Assembly (NCBI GenBank): GCA_006503535.1
Contig: QYRS01000012.1
Location: forward strand, 186,001-250,000
DNA length: 64,000 bases
Direction: 5' to 3'
Source: Arthrinium phaeospermum
Taxonomy: Eukaryota > Ascomycota > Sordariomycetes > Amphisphaeriales > Apiosporaceae
Under the pieces are notes generated by a model. The model had not been told where the DNA came from. It searched no databases and was given only the letters and a program-made list of their open reading frames with translations. Positions 48,181-59,926 of the stretch are shown here, in pieces (the first letter of the stretch is position 1; each line of letters opens with the position of its first letter). Both the position numbers and the translations under genes were made by a program.

Positions 48181-49302
48181 TCATCCACCCGCGTTCCCAA
48201 TTTGCAGGAAAACAACCAATACCGCAGAATACCTGTATATGTTGTGTCAGCTCCCCTTAGAATCACCTGGATATGACCTACTTACCCTGCTGTTGCCGCC
48301 AGAATTTCGAAAGGCTTCGCCAGGGTCGCTGATGTGAGAACAGCCAGCAAGACTGCAATGAATGTCGTGATGATCCCTAGTCGCTTATTCATGTTGTGCG
48401 TATTGGCGAGAATCCACAGAGGTGCGATGAGCAAGAAAATGCCCACCGCAAAGATGGTTACAGCAGCCATGGCGTCCACTGGCTCGTCACGGCCGTACAC
48501 GTTGGTTCCGTCGGGCCCGTCGCGTGAGCCCAGAACCGAATAACCCTTCGTTGGGATGAGAACATACATCTCAAACACCTTCCGCGAAACGACTTTCGTG
48601 AGGGGGACGGTGATCAGGTCCCCGGCCTTCAGAAACTCTACTTCCTTCTCCTCTATAGATAATTGGTATTGTATAGCCACGTGTTGATATCTTGATGCTC
48701 CCCTTGGGAGCACTTGGTACCGACTTCAGCTCCCGGTAGCTCAGCACCATGTCGGCTAGATTCCTTAGTAAAGCCCCAGGACATATTTGTCATAAGTAGC
48801 GAGCAATTACCTACCGTATGTCTTCAGCTCCCTCGTAATCTCCTCCACTAGCTTTTTCCTCTCTGGCTGGTCTTCACGTACTGTCCCATTGTCGACATCG
48901 GGTGTTGTGCGGCAAAGCTTCTCATCCAGTGCGTCTAGGCTATCCCAGAACAGCAATCCGCTGCTGTAGAGTGACGAGTACTCTGCAGTGAAGCCGGTCA
49001 TACCTTCGGAGAACAAAGTAGTCGTCCGCCGATGAGGAATACTTGGCGAATTCCTTGTATCCAATGTATTTCCTGTACCCAATAGATGAGACTCGTCAAC
49101 CTCAATGAATGAGGTCTGTTTGACAATTGCTTACCATGGCCTTCGATCCAACTCCTCTTGGCTGATGTTGCTTAATTCAATGTCCCTATCTCCAGGGTCC
49201 TGTAGGGCCCCATTATTCGCTGGACCTAGAGCAAAGATTCTAGCTTGAGGGGTCGACGCAATCTTTCGGGCAGAAGGGCAAGCGGCGCTTTGTGGAAGAC
49301 AT
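48181..49302 (-). CDS. DUF6594 membrane protein, frame-broken
   Basis: Exons as read: 49302-49135, 49072-48815, 48755-48286 and 48232-48181 (introns 62, 59 and 53 nt). The pieces match the fungal DUF6594 layout: GYKEFAKYSSSADDYFVLRRYDRL, then SLDALDEKLCRTTPD, KKLVEEITRELKTYADMVLSYRELKS, INTWLYNTN and EEKEVEFLKAGDLITV. Three C-terminal membrane helices follow (AVTIFAVGIFLLIAPLWIL, LGIITTFIAVLLAVLTSA and AATAGYSAVLVVFLQ). The frame changes near 48665, 48690 and 48950 and again near 49255. Function unknown; the family is common in plant-associated ascomycetes. Confidence 0.72.
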
Positions 49303-49724
49303 CAGGCTGCGCGCGTAGAATGAAAAAGTCTGCTGCGCGCGGACGGCCCCACGTGGCGCCCAGGTGTGGTAGCACAGCAGACACAAAAGCCCGATATTAT
49401 GCACCATCTGCACCTCCAGGTCCAACCATTTCCCGCCCTTATGCAATTCTGCCTAACCACGAGGCTCTGCCTACACACCTCAAGAGCCTGCTCGGTAACG
49501 GCGAGACACCCCGAACCTTGTCGCCAATGCCATCCATTTTCAAACTTTACACTTTGGCAGGCGACACTTACGACCCATCGTCTGGCAACCAACAACCTTA
49601 CTGTTGGTTGTACACTCTATATTAAGATCGTCGTTATCGTTTCAGATACTGTTGCCGCCCTGGACCCAGCAAAAACAATCTACTGCATCCAGATAAGCAT
49701 GTTTTGAGAAACCTGCGATAGAGA
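49303..49724. other. Divergent spacer
   Basis: Lies between two divergent genes; short frames only. Confidence 0.45.
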
Positions 49725-50589
49725 ATGGGGTCAAGCGGGAATGGAAACAAGGGCAAGGATCAAGGCTCAAAGTACAGTGACAAGAGAACCCCAGAAGGGC
49801 CAAATCCCGATCTACTTTGGGGGCAGACGAAACCTCGGCCAACTCCGCCTACAAAGCCTGATGGCCGACCTAAGCCGACGCGGGCTGCACAGCAGTCTCA
49901 GGAGAGCTCACACAAGAAGAAAAAGCAACACAGCAGCGCGTCTATAGAAACCAGCAACGAGGATAGCTCAAGCCGGGGCAAGAGCAGGACTGCTGAAAAG
50001 TCACAAAGGGACAATTGCTGGACATGTGTAAGTATCATGAGTCTCTGACACTGTGACAAGAACAACTGGTTGACCTAATCAAAGTCGAATTGCAACGTCT
50101 CCAATCTGAGTCAAGCGTGATGCTATCTGTCCCGCTTGCCACGTACGACGCAGCGGAGACGCTGTAACGTACTTCGCAGCACCCGATATATCCGAAAGAA
50201 CGGTTGGTATGGGAAACAGCGACGATTATAATTCACCTTTTGGTCATCCAGCCGGGCTGTTGCCTGGTGTCGATGACCATGGCAGTATATATCCGCCCAC
50301 TCCACCAATAAGTGTCGGGAAGTATAATCAGTCAGGGTGATCACTACCAAGCTTCGGACCCATGGGAATACGGTTGATACGGCTGGTTTCCACCAATGCG
50401 GGTATTACAAGAACCCCAACAACCCGCTGCAGGCTATCAAACGCCATCAGATAAAGGCAGGCCAGTCCGGTTGCCGACAACAACAACGCATACTACGCCC
50501 AGCCATTGGACGAAACCGAAGATACGTTCGATCAGGGCAGTTATGATTACGGTGACACTTCTCACGGGACGCATTACGACGACTATTGA
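49725..50589 (+). CDS. Zinc-ribbon/disordered protein, frame-broken
   Basis: Starts MGSSGNGNKGKDQGSKYSDK and continues as a Lys/Ser/Pro-rich disordered region to NCWTC. A GTAAGTATC intron (about 50028-50083) joins this to SNCNV. A second frame then gives DAICPACHVRRSGDAVTYF. Together W-x-C-x2-C ... C-x2-C resembles a RanBP2-type or similar small zinc ribbon. The rest is Gln/Tyr/Pro/Asp-rich (HPAGLLPGVDDHGSIYPP, QPLDETEDTFDQGSYDYGD) and ends HYDDY and a stop at 50587-50589, again over more than one frame. No family recognised; it could be an RNA- or protein-binding disordered factor. Confidence 0.5.
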
Positions 50590-52620
50590 GACCGCATATT
50601 ATGATCCTGGGGTTGTTCTGCGCTCATTGTGTGTGCTATCTATTGTGTTCAACTCATCACGCGAGCATACTATGTTACTTTGCCTTGTTATGGGCGTTTT
50701 ACGGATTTGATTTGCTGGCGGAAGGAGCGGAAGACCATATGTTCCGCAACTGAAAAACAGCTCCTTGAGGTTTGATATGGACGGATGCTGTTTTAAAGAG
50801 TTGCGTCTTGTGGTATGGCTGCGCTTTTGCTAGTGTGCGTCTCGGCTCTCACGGACCACGTATAAACGGTCGTTCTCCACGAGTTGGGAATATTACTGTG
50901 CAGTGTTTGATGCCTTGAATACAGATAGATGTACAAAAGATTACCTGTGAAAACCTAGGCGTGACATTGGTTCGACTGGCGGTTGTACGCTGTTGTTTGG
51001 TGAACTACCTCGAGCAAAGCAGTTTGGCCTGATTCAATGACAGGAAATCACCACGACGTGGCAATTGAAAATCAATTCTTCGATCTGTGCTTACTCCGGT
51101 AGTCATGTTGATTTAGACTGAATGGGTTGGTAATCCAGGCTGGGCTAGATTCTGGCCGTGAAAGTGATAATGTCGTCTAGCGGTAATGAGGTTTGCCGGG
51201 ATTTTTGCCGTTATTCGGGTTTATCAAGCCTCCGTTGGATGCGAGGAGTTTAGGAAACTTCATACCGGCAGATCTGCCTAGGCACTTTCGCCAAAGCTTC
51301 CGTATTGAGTTACCCGAGAATAACCCCACTCTGTGGCCACCGACTCCAACTCACCATTTCTATTAAAAGGGGCAAAAGTACCTACTTACTTACTGCACGT
51401 AGGCCTGTATCACCTTTGATTCTCACCCCTTATAGCCACCCAGAACAGCTCAGCAACAACCAAGGTACTGATCCTGGCAAAGCAAAAGCAACCGCTCACC
51501 CCTGGAACACCCACTCGAGCCCAAGGCCCTTCTCTTCTGGATGTACGTAATCATGCATTCAGGGGAAAACATTGGAAACAATCCAATTGGTTGATCCAGA
51601 CAAGTCAGATATTCTGAACAATGGTGGGACAGGCTATCCGGGGAGCCAGCTTGGGGTGGGACAAAGCCTCGATCCTCAAACCAACCAAACCGGTTGCGCG
51701 AGCGAGCGCCCCAGGGCCTCAGCATTAGATGGACGCGCGTGAGTCTAATTGACAGCTCAATCAGTTTGACATTTCGCCTTGATTTGCTGATTGTGTACTA
51801 GGCAAGACGCAGACTATGAATCCCAGCTTCACGGTCAATAAACCCTGTCTGTCCATTCTGCCTGTCGTTGCGCGGCAAGGCGGAGGCCAGCCACCATCAC
51901 CAAACATGAGCTTCGCAATGGTTACATGTTTCCAGACACATAGTATCTCTTCTTGGAGATACTTGGCAACCATTTTCGAATTAAAGTTGGACTTTCAATT
52001 CAAAGCTCGTTCTCTATTTGGGACAGCCCGCGGTTTTGAACAGCAGATGAGAAGTCGTATCCATGGCTGTGGCGTCATGAATCAAACCGCATCACATATT
52101 TGGAGATGTACATCAGACACATAGTATCTCTTCTTGGAGATACTTGGCAACCATTTTCGAATTAAAGTTGGACTTTCAATTCAAAGCTCGTTCTCTATTT
52201 GGGACAGCCCGCGGTTTTGAACAGCAGATGAGAAGTCGTATCCATGGCTGTGGCGTCATGAATCAAACCGCATCACATATTTGGAGATGTACATAAGACT
52301 GATATCGTACCTTTATGACTAATACTTCCTATTGTACCTTGCAGTCCGACATGTGCCAATTGAATTGCCATATGTTATTGATAGTTGGTGTGAAGTGGAA
52401 GAGTGCAGCGTTGCTTGGGAAAGTGGTCACCTGCCGTAAGCCCTGACAGCCTGACTGGCTGGCTCTCGCACTTCAGCAGCTCCAAACGCGGGGACCTAAC
52501 TCGCTTAGCTCTTCCATGAGCCAACCACACCTATCTTGCGTGCAGAGCATTCAAATACGTATGTTCTCTGCGCATGAGAAATCTGCAACATCGTCCAGAT
52601 TGGCACTTGTTCGCCCTACA
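50590..52620. other. Gene-poor stretch with a 181-bp tandem duplication
   Basis: No supported gene. It contains the exact tandem repeat 51933-52294 and otherwise mixed-composition DNA. Confidence 0.5.
51933..52294. repeat. Exact 181-bp tandem duplication
   Basis: Positions 51933-52113 and 52114-52294 appear identical base for base, beginning CAGACACATAGTATCTC and ending GGAGATGTACAT. No open frame or RNA motif explains it. Confidence 0.92.
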
Positions 52621-53323
52621 ATGAAGACACTGGGCCTCCTCGGAGGCATGAGTTGGGAGTCGACAGTCACCTATTACCAGGAAATCAATCGGCGCGTGCG
52701 CTCCGTGAAAGGCGGCCTGCACTCCGCGCCGTGGTCTACTCTTTCGACTTCGCCCATATCGAAGCGCTCCAACACGCCGGCGAATGGACCGAAGCGGGCC
52801 GACTGCTGGAAGAGGCGGCGGCGTCCCTCCAACGCGCGGGCGCCGAGGGCATCGTCCTGTGCACCAACACATGCACTCGGTCTCGCAAGGCATTGAGGCT
52901 GCTGCACATCGATCCGACCGCCCAGCGCATCGTTGGTGCGGGTTTCCGGACCGTGGGCTTGCTGGGTACCCGGTTCACCATGGAGCAGGACTTCTATGTG
53001 GCGCGCCTGCGCGACAAGTTCGGTCTTACGGTGGTGCCGGACGAAGCGGGGCGCGGGGTGGTGCACGACATCATCTACCAGGAGCTGTGCAACGGCATCG
53101 TCCAGGAACCCTCGCGCGAGACGTACTACCGGTTATCGCGAGCCTCAAGTCGGCGGGCGCCGAATGTTTGATCCTCGGTTGCACCGAGATTGGACTGCTG
53201 CTGGATGAGAAAGAGGTCGAGCAGCGCTGTGGATTGCCCCTCTTTGATACTACCAAGATTCATGCCGTGGCGGCCGCAGACTGGGCGATGGAGGCTGGTG
53301 ACCAACAGAGACAGAGAGGCTGA
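52621..53323 (+). pseudogene. Aspartate/glutamate racemase family (YgeA-like), frame-broken
   Basis: The protein starts MKTLGLLGGMSWESTVTYYQ, the canonical N terminus of the bacterial-type Asp/Glu racemase family. It continues in other frames with YSFDFAHIEALQHAGEW, GRLLEEAAASLQRAGAEGIVLCTNT (first catalytic Cys), GLLGTRFTMEQDFYVARL, AGAECLILGCTEIGLLL (second catalytic Cys) and LPLFDTTKIHA. About 235 residues would be expected, as in YgeA. Frame changes occur near 52729 and 53130. Just after CTNT the segment following the first Cys is in another frame for about ten codons (MHSVSQGIEA is visible there) before returning. The two catalytic cysteines are still present. Possible bacterial origin. 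Confidence 0.8.
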
Positions 53324-53874
53324 TGTGAGCAACACAAAGACAAAATACGCCTGATCGATGTGGTCGGGTCTAGCTTTTGACTTGAGAAACGAAACAAATC
53401 TTGAGTTTATTTTCCCATGCCTAAAGATCAGCCTGCTTCTTGATGCTGATTGGCGTTTTGTTGCCTCGAGGAATTCTTCGGATGTTCCTCTGACAGCTAG
53501 AGTGGAACAGGGGGTTGCAGTACGGTGGGTTGGGGGCTCTCTAGCGCCCGTCAAAGTAATGCGCCCAGCAGCGCGGGCGGCTGTGCAAGGGGGGTTTAAA
53601 CTCCACTGGCCAGCCCGCGACCCCCTGACGCAGAGTGTCTCAGGACATCAAAAACAGAATGCGCTGGCCGACCTTTTCCTTTTCTTCCCTTTCCTCTTCT
53701 TTCCCACCTCCATTCCAAGCAGCACCGTTGACGGTTGAATTGATTTCAATACTCAACTTCTTTTCTTTAACCCCTCTTTTTTCCCCTTTTCAATTCTCAC
53801 GTTCTCTTCTTGACTCCGCCAGTCGGTAGTTCTCCCTCCCTCCACCCCTGTTCATTCACTTTACCAGCAAAATC
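53324..53874. other. Intergenic region
   Basis: Ends in a long pyrimidine-rich tract (53680-53860) typical of a fungal promoter/5' leader for the gene at 53875. Confidence 0.5.
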
Positions 53875-54628
53875 ATGGATCCCCCTTCTGCCGCCATGCC
53901 GATAGCTCGCTCGGCCCCGTCATTCCCGCCGGCTGCCGGATGGCCACGGGCGAGAGCTTCGACTTCACCCTCCTGTTCGAGCAGGTCGCCCTCACCATCG
54001 TGCCCTGCGGCTTGTTCCTGACCGGCGCGCTTCTGCGCGTTGGGTACCTGCACGAGGCCCGCCGCGTCTGCGAGGCCGACTGGAAGCACCAAGCCAAGCT
54101 GACCGCGGCGTCGTTCTACGCCCTCCTCAAGGCGGCCGTCCTCGTGCTCTGGTGCCTGCCCTCCGCCTCGTCGGGCCTCCTCTCGGGCGCCTCGGTGACG
54201 TCGGCCGTCTTCGCCCTCCTCGTCGCCGTCACGCTGCCGGCCGTCTCCCACTACGAGCACACCCGCACCGCCCAGCCGTCCATCCTGCTGTCGGCCTACC
54301 TCAACTTCACCTTCATGTTCGACGCCGCGATCGCCAGGACGCTCTGGCTGACGCAGACGTCTCCGCAGCTGCCCGCCGTCTTCACGGCCGCCTGGCCGTC
54401 AAGGGCGCGCTGCTCCTGCTCGAGGCGGCCGCCAAGACGCCCCTGACGGCGGCGCGCGGAAAGGCTGCGCCGCCCGAGTCCCTGGGCTCCGTCTACTTCC
54501 AGGGCTTCTTCGGCTGGACTACTCCCCTGGTTTGGTCGCGGTCCCGGGGCGCCATTGACCTCGAGGACCTCGAGGCTTTGGACGGGGCATCTGAGAAATC
54601 AGGCCGTCCTGTGTCGCCGAAGGCGTGA
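53875..54628 (+). pseudogene. N-terminal TMD0 piece of an ABCC (MRP-type) transporter
   Basis: Reads, across frame changes near 53888 and 54391, as the N terminus of a fungal ABCC multidrug transporter. It has the conserved ADSSLGPVIPAGCR ... FDFTLLFEQ start, then five membrane helices (ALTIVPCGLFLTGALLRVGYL, FYALLKAAVLVLWCL, AVFALLVAVTLPAVSHYEH, ILLSAYLNFTFMFDAA and LAVKGALLLLEAAAK). The linker GSVYFQGFFGWTTPLVW and DLEDLEALD is the usual entry to TMD1. The frame then stops (54626-54628). About 1200 residues with TMD1, both nucleotide-binding domains and TMD2 are absent downstream. Either a truncated relic or a TMD0-only protein. Confidence 0.75.
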
Positions 54629-55167
54629 GCAGCGTACAATGCCAGCCCCATCTTTGACTAATGGTGATTCTCTGTTCGGATCACGGTTGAGTCTCTTCAG
54701 GCCCCTGTAGCACGGCCATGTGCATCGGGTCGAGCTCGACGCCGCAGTCTCCAATAATGTGGATGCGTTATGGGACTTCGTTTGGATATGAGATACCGCC
54801 ATATCCCACAGCGAAAGCCGGCACGTACAATCAGATAGCTGTGGGTCTAGCCCCCATCTGCTATCGCGGGTATCAAGCCCTACCAGCCTAGCTAGATGAT
54901 GCCAATGACATTGCTTTTTCCAAGTTCTTCAATGTGTTCCTGCCTGTCTTCCCTCTTGCATGTTCTATAAATAGGAGCGACCACTTATCTGGTCTCCTCC
55001 AAGCGACGGGTTCATTTGGCGTTGAAGTCGACTCGATTCGAATTGACCACCGTCTGCTTTCGTGACGGCACCGTCTAGTTCAGTCTCTCGTTTCTTTGCC
55101 TGTGTCTGAGGTCTATCAACCACACAAGTATTCCCTTCCCCAGGCCGAAGCCACTTCGCCAATTGAG
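54629..55167. other. Intergenic region
   Basis: No remnant of the missing ABC transporter domains was found here. Nothing else is visible. Confidence 0.5.
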
Positions 55168-55480
55168 ATGGCAGACAACCGTGAAGAGGAAGACGAAGAT
55201 AAGGCGGACAGCGTCACTCTACTCGGATCTGCCCAGTCACAACCAATGCCCCGCCCTGCAAAGTAACGGTCAAGTGCCGCATCTAAAGCCGATTGACTGC
55301 CAGTCCCGTCACCTAGTCCACGCCGCACCGTGGGACCCATTCGTGGCCCTGAACTACCTCTGGGGCAAAGACACGACTGATTTCGCGGAAGCGAATCGCG
55401 CCTACCCAGCCTTACCAGAAAGCCCCCCACGGTTGGTTCAGGACTCCACCACAGCGGTTATCGGACTGAGTATCAGGTAA
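55168..55480 (+). pseudogene. HET-domain fragment
   Basis: WDPFVALNYLWG, DFAEANRAYPALPESPPRLVQDSTTAVIGLS matches the beginning of a heterokaryon-incompatibility (HET) domain, with the usual ALSYxWG-like and LP..P..I.D...V...L blocks. An upstream frame in a different register begins MADNREEEDEDKAD. The domain stops after LSIR at a GTAAGG donor-like site with no continuation in the following DNA. Likely a truncated copy. Confidence 0.6.
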
Positions 55481-55558
55481 GGTTTCATTTTCAATACGTT
55501 TATATGAAGCGGGCTATGCGAGTGAGTTGAAAAAGAGTCCATATCGCGGAAGTAACCT

Positions 55559-56682
55559 TTACATGACTGTTGCAGGCAGATCCGCCACTGCCGCAGCAGA
55601 GGCTCCCTCGATCTTGACAGGCACTGCTTCCGTAGCCACCGCTATGGCCTTCGAACCCTTCATATCTTTTTGCAGCCTCCTCTCGGCCATCGTGACCGCT
55701 ACATCAAACGCATTCTGCATGCTCTTGACCGACGCCAAGTTCTTCCCGACAATATCAAACGCCGTCCCGTGCGCCGGCGTGGCCACGGGGATGGGCAAGC
55801 CGCCCTGCACCGTGACGCCCCCGTCGAAGCCCAGCAGCTTCATGGCGATCTGGCCCTGGTCGTGGTACATGGTGACGATGGCGTCGAACCGCTCGCGCTT
55901 GAGGAAGATGGTGTCGCAGGGGAAGGGCCCTTCGACGTCGATGCCCCGGGCGCGCGCCAGTCCCACGGCGGGCCCGATGTGGTCGAGCTCGTGGCGGCCA
56001 AAGGCCCCCGCCTCGCCGGCGTGCGGGTTCAGCGCGCACACCCCCAGGCGGGGCTTCGCGATTCCGGACTCCCAGCGCAGCCGGTGCGTCAGCTCGAGGG
56101 TCTCGAGGACCGAGGCCATGGTGACGCGCGCCGCGACGTCTTCGAGGCCGACGTGGCTCGTCACGCGGCTCGTCCACAGGTCTGGGCCTGCGATGTTGAT
56201 CTCGCTCGTGCGGCCTTTGAAGCCCAGCTGGTTCGTGAACCAGCGCAACTCGTCCTCTTCCGCCATCCCGCCTGCTTCAGGGAACTCTTGTTCAAGGGCG
56301 CGAACACGATGGCGTCGACCTCGCCCGCCTGCGCCAGCTCGAGGGCCCGTTTCAGTTGGTGCAGGGAGCGCGCGCCGCTGTCTTTGGAGACCTCGCCCCG
56401 CGTCACGTCGGGGTACTCGGGTGCGCTGCCGTCGTCCAGGACCTTCACACCTCCCTGGGGTTTTGCCACCGCGCCACCTTCTTCGCACAGGGCGATGTCT
56501 ACGCCGCCAGCCTCTTGCATGGCCGAAACCAGTTCGGACTTGTCGGCCAGCACCACGATGTCGGCCCGTTGCTGATTGGCTGGATTGCTGAGAAGTTTGG
56601 CGGCGACTTCGGGCCCGATACCTGACGGGTCGCCGAGCGTGACGGCGATCCGCGGTCTGCGTGGCTGCAACTCCGAGTCCAT
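55559..56682 (-). CDS. PdxA2-like 4-phospho-threonate/erythronate dehydrogenase, one frame break
   Basis: About 374 residues once one base is allowed for near 56268. The N-terminal part has IAVTLGDPSGIGPEVAAKLL, then VDAIVFAPLNKSSLKQAG. The frame then changes to MAEEDELRWFTNQLGF, SRVTSHVGLEDVAARVT, ALNPHAGEAGAFGRHE, MYHDQGQIAMKLLGFDGGVTVQGGLPIPVATPAHGTAFDIVG. These are the PdxA-family NAD- and metal-binding motifs (GDPxGIGPE, NPHAGExG, YHDQG, HGTAxDI). Bacterial PdxA acts in pyridoxal phosphate synthesis, but fungi use the PDX1/PDX2 route, so a PdxA2-type sugar-acid phosphate catabolic role is more likely. The start is the ATG at 56682; the longer frame starts with GTG. It diverges from the MFS transporter gene. 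Confidence 0.85.
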
Positions 56683-57335
56683 TGTGTTTCTGGTTGCAAT
56701 TGAGTCGAGTGTGGTGCGAGCCGAAAGTTTCTCCACCGATGTGGCAATTGGGACGTCACCAGGCGAATACGGTCGTATGGTTCAGCAAATATCTCGTTCC
56801 GATACTAAGCAGCTAGTTGAGATTCGAAATCGGACGAAGATCTCAGTGGCGCCGGCACTTTCACCGACGAATGCACAACACCGCCCTTTTAATAACGAAT
56901 GTCCATCTCTTGGAGCACCCCAATGGCAATGACATAAGCATTCTGCATGAGAAAAATGGTTTGCATGCGGATGATTGGCCGATACCCCTCAGTAAGCTCT
57001 CCCCATGCATTGGGTGTTGGTGATACAGCGGCTTTCTCCAGCAAACCCAGAGATATGGCGGCCTCTGAAAACAGCCGACAACCGGTCCCTCTCCAGCGCC
57101 AAGAGCTTGGTCGAACGTTGCACTGCCTCTCCCCGGCATACACCATGATGCATGGGCAATACCCCACAGTCAAGGGGAGCGCAAAGTGTTACCACGACTA
57201 AGTAGATAGCGAAGGCTTGCATTCTCCAAGCAGCCGAGATTGGAAGGACCGTCACTCCTGATAGACAATATTGACTGCTGAATTGACCCCCAACCAATCA
57301 AGGTCACTCGCCAATATCGCATCAATTCGATCACC
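56683..57335. promoter_or_regulatory. Divergent spacer, PdxA2-like and MFS genes
   Basis: 653 nt between divergently transcribed genes, so both promoters are expected here. Frames in this spacer lack motifs. Confidence 0.45.
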
Positions 57336-59044
57336 ATGACAGCGTATGTTGACCCCAGTCATGATAAGAGTATTGGGGGGCAAATTGAAGATGCTGTTGC
57401 ACTCGAAGTGAGTGAAGCCTCCGCCGACGCGGATCATGCCCAAAGACTCGCTGCTCAATGGGTCGAGGGAACGGCCGAGGAAGAGAGATTGAGACGGAGG
57501 CTGGACTGGCGCATCATCCCATGCACATGGATTCTCTATCTGCTCGGGTATCTCGACAGATCAAATATCGGGTACGTATACTCCACGGTTTTCACATGGT
57601 GTGAGAATCGCAATCCGCTAACCATGGCCTATCCTGCCATCAGAAACGCGAAGACGGGCGGTCTGGCACGAGACTACGACATGAGCTCGGGTCAGTACTC
57701 CATCATCGTTTTGGTCTTTTTCATCTCCTACCTGATCTTCGAAGTCCCCGCCAACATGATCATCATGCGTGTCCGACCGAGTGTATTCCTTCCCGGGCTC
57801 GGCGTCATTTGGGGCACATTCGCAGCTCTGATGGGTGCCACCCAGTCTTGGAGCCAACTGGCGGGTCTACGGTTCCTCATGGGTGTTGCCGAGGTATGTA
57901 TCGCGCCAGAGGGCACTGTTGTTCCACCACGGTGACGATATTTGACGATTGACCAGGCTGGATTTGCACCGGGCTCTACCTTCTATCTCAGCTGCTGGTA
58001 TCGCCGGTACGAGCTCGCAACGCGCTACGCGCTCCTCTACACCGCGGTGCCCATTGCGGGAGCCATATCAGGTTTGCTGGCCGGCCTCATCACCCAATAC
58101 ATGGATGGCAGTGCTGGACTGGCTGGTTGGCGTTGGCTTTTCGTAGGTGCACGAATCGAATCGGCGTGAGGAGCACTGGTATGCTAAACAAGACTCCAGA
58201 TTCTTGAAGGCGTTGCATCAGTCATCGCTTCCATAATAATCTTTCTTCTGATGCCCGACTTCCCCTCCAACAGCAAGAGATTCCTGTCCCAACAAGAGTC
58301 ACTCCTAGCTTGTAACCGTCTGGCGGTCGACGGTATCGCTCTGGCTCAGGGTGCCGGGGGCGAAAGAATCCCCACTGGGAGGCTTTCAAGATGACATGCA
58401 GCGATTGGCGAGTCTGGGTGCAGTGCTTCCTCTTCGTGCTCGTCACCGGCGCGCAAACCATGCAGTACTTCATCCCCACCTTGGTGGAAAGCTTCGGGTG
58501 GACTGGGCATACCGGCCAATACTACACCATCCCCGCCTACATGGCCGCGCTCGTGTACGTTCTGGCCTTCTGCTGGCTGGCCGACAGGTACAAGACCAAG
58601 TGGCAGTTCATCTGCGGCCTGTCGGGTCTGGGCTGCATCCTCTTCATCGCGGTTACGACGACGCCGCACAGCAAGGTGGCGCAGTACGTGCTGACCATCT
58701 TCGCCTTCGGGACCATCTATGGGTGCTCCCCTCTGGTCAAGACGTGGGTATCGGACGTGATTCCCCAGCCGGCGGCGAAAAGGGCCGTGGCCATTGCACT
58801 CATCAATGCCATTGGCAATGCTTCGTCCATCTACTCGACCTGGCTGTGGCCCGACAAGGACGCGCCTCGCTATATCCCTGGCTTTGTCACCACTACCACC
58901 TGGCTGGGAGTCCTGAGCCTCAGTACCGTTGGTGCGGCGTACTTCTTCAACAATCATCCCGTCCAGCGCGCGAGTCACTTGGACACCATGTCCGCGGAGC
59001 TCAAAGCGCGCAGAGAAGCCGGTACGAGGACCCTGCGAGTTTAG
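57336..59044 (+). CDS. MFS transporter, anion:cation symporter (Dal5-like), one frame break
   Basis: Exons 57336-57571, 57644-57893, 57957-58142 and 58201-59044 join in frame (introns 72, 63 and 58 nt); about 505 residues. LDWRIIPCTWILYLLGYLDRSNIGNAK is the helix-1 signature of the allantoate/nicotinate (ACS) family. It is followed by YDMSSGQYSIIVLVFFISYLIFEVPAN, LRFLMGVAEAGFAPGSTFYLSCWYRRYELATRYAL, GWRWLFILEG and, after a one-base frame change near 58369, HWEAFKMTCSDWRVW and six further helices. Such carriers import organic acids, vitamins or amides with protons. Divergence from the PdxA2-like gene suggests uptake of the sugar acid that pathway uses. Confidence 0.85.
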
Positions 59045-59086
59045 AGTACCGGTAGCGGTCGTAGGAAACGTGATGGCATTGGCAGT

Positions 59087-59926
59087 TTGAATAAAGATAG
59101 AGTTTCCCGGGAGTATGAGCGTGGCTTTGGCGTATCTTGGTGCACGGCTGCAATCGAGGGGCGTTTTGCTGGCTTCCTCCGCCCCGTGTCGGGAATGAAG
59201 GGACAAGGATCCGTGGCAACCTCGATGTTGGGCTTACAGTTTGAGCAGGCAATGGCCTCCTATCCGGCAGGACTCGAGGACAGCCACAGTCATCATCGGG
59301 TATTGCGGTATAAGCTGGGGCCTGTGGAGTGCGTGGTCCACTACGAGGCGGATGCGACAACCGAGCCTTACTCGTGCACTACCTGTTCTTCCTTGGTGGC
59401 CCAGAGCTCTGTGTCAGCGGAGGGAGATACGGCCGAGACTATTGCTGGGGTCGAAAGGCCAGTCGCCGATGCATTGGTCGTTCGACGAGGTTGCTTGACA
59501 AAGCAGGAGCATGCGGCCGAGATAAAACTTAAAACCACAAAGAACAATATCGCTCACTCTGCGACGTACTTGAAGCTGTGGGCCGGGTGCACCAGCCATT
59601 CAGTCTTGGCCGATTACTATGACGACGACGGTGGTGGCAGCATCAAGACTGTAAGTATACGAGACGTACGAAAGCGCATCGCGAAATGGAATAGCAACAA
59701 CTCAGAGAAGCAAGAGGCTCTAGGTAGGTTGTCGCCTCTCGTCTCCGCGCTCAAGGATACCGTGCGGGCGACCCCAAACGGCCAGGCGGCCCTCGTGTTT
59801 CGTGGAGGGGGCACCAACGCCGACGGGGCCGAGGTCGATGTGTATCCTAGGGGACAAGGAGATGGCCTGGAGATACCCCAAGCTACCGTCGAGAAGTTCT
59901 GGACTGCCTCGAGGAAGAAGCTCTGA
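59087..59926 (+). CDS. C-terminal part of an unnamed fungal protein family
   Basis: Open frame of 279 codons starting at TTG with no good ATG before residue 37, so the N terminus is missing or in unrecognised exons. Readable segments: LQFEQAMASYPAGLEDSHSHHRVLRYKLGPVECVVHYEAD, then AAEIKLKTTKN, LKLWAGCTSHSVLADY, VRKRIAKWNSNNSEKQEALGRLSPLVSAL and PQATVEKFWTA. I recall similar C termini in fungal proteins often mislabelled geranylgeranyl pyrophosphate synthetase, but no prenyltransferase motif (DDxxD) is present. Function unknown. Confidence 0.55.
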   Translation: MNKDRVSREYERGFGVSWCTAAIEGRFAGFLRPVSGMKGQGSVATSMLGLQFEQAMASYPAGLEDSHSHHRVLRYKLGPVECVVHYEADATTEPYSCTTCSSLVAQSSVSAEGDTAETIAGVERPVADALVVRRGCLTKQEHAAEIKLKTTKNNIAHSATYLKLWAGCTSHSVLADYYDDDGGGSIKTVSIRDVRKRIAKWNSNNSEKQEALGRLSPLVSALKDTVRATPNGQAALVFRGGGTNADGAEVDVYPRGQGDGLEIPQATVEKFWTASRKKL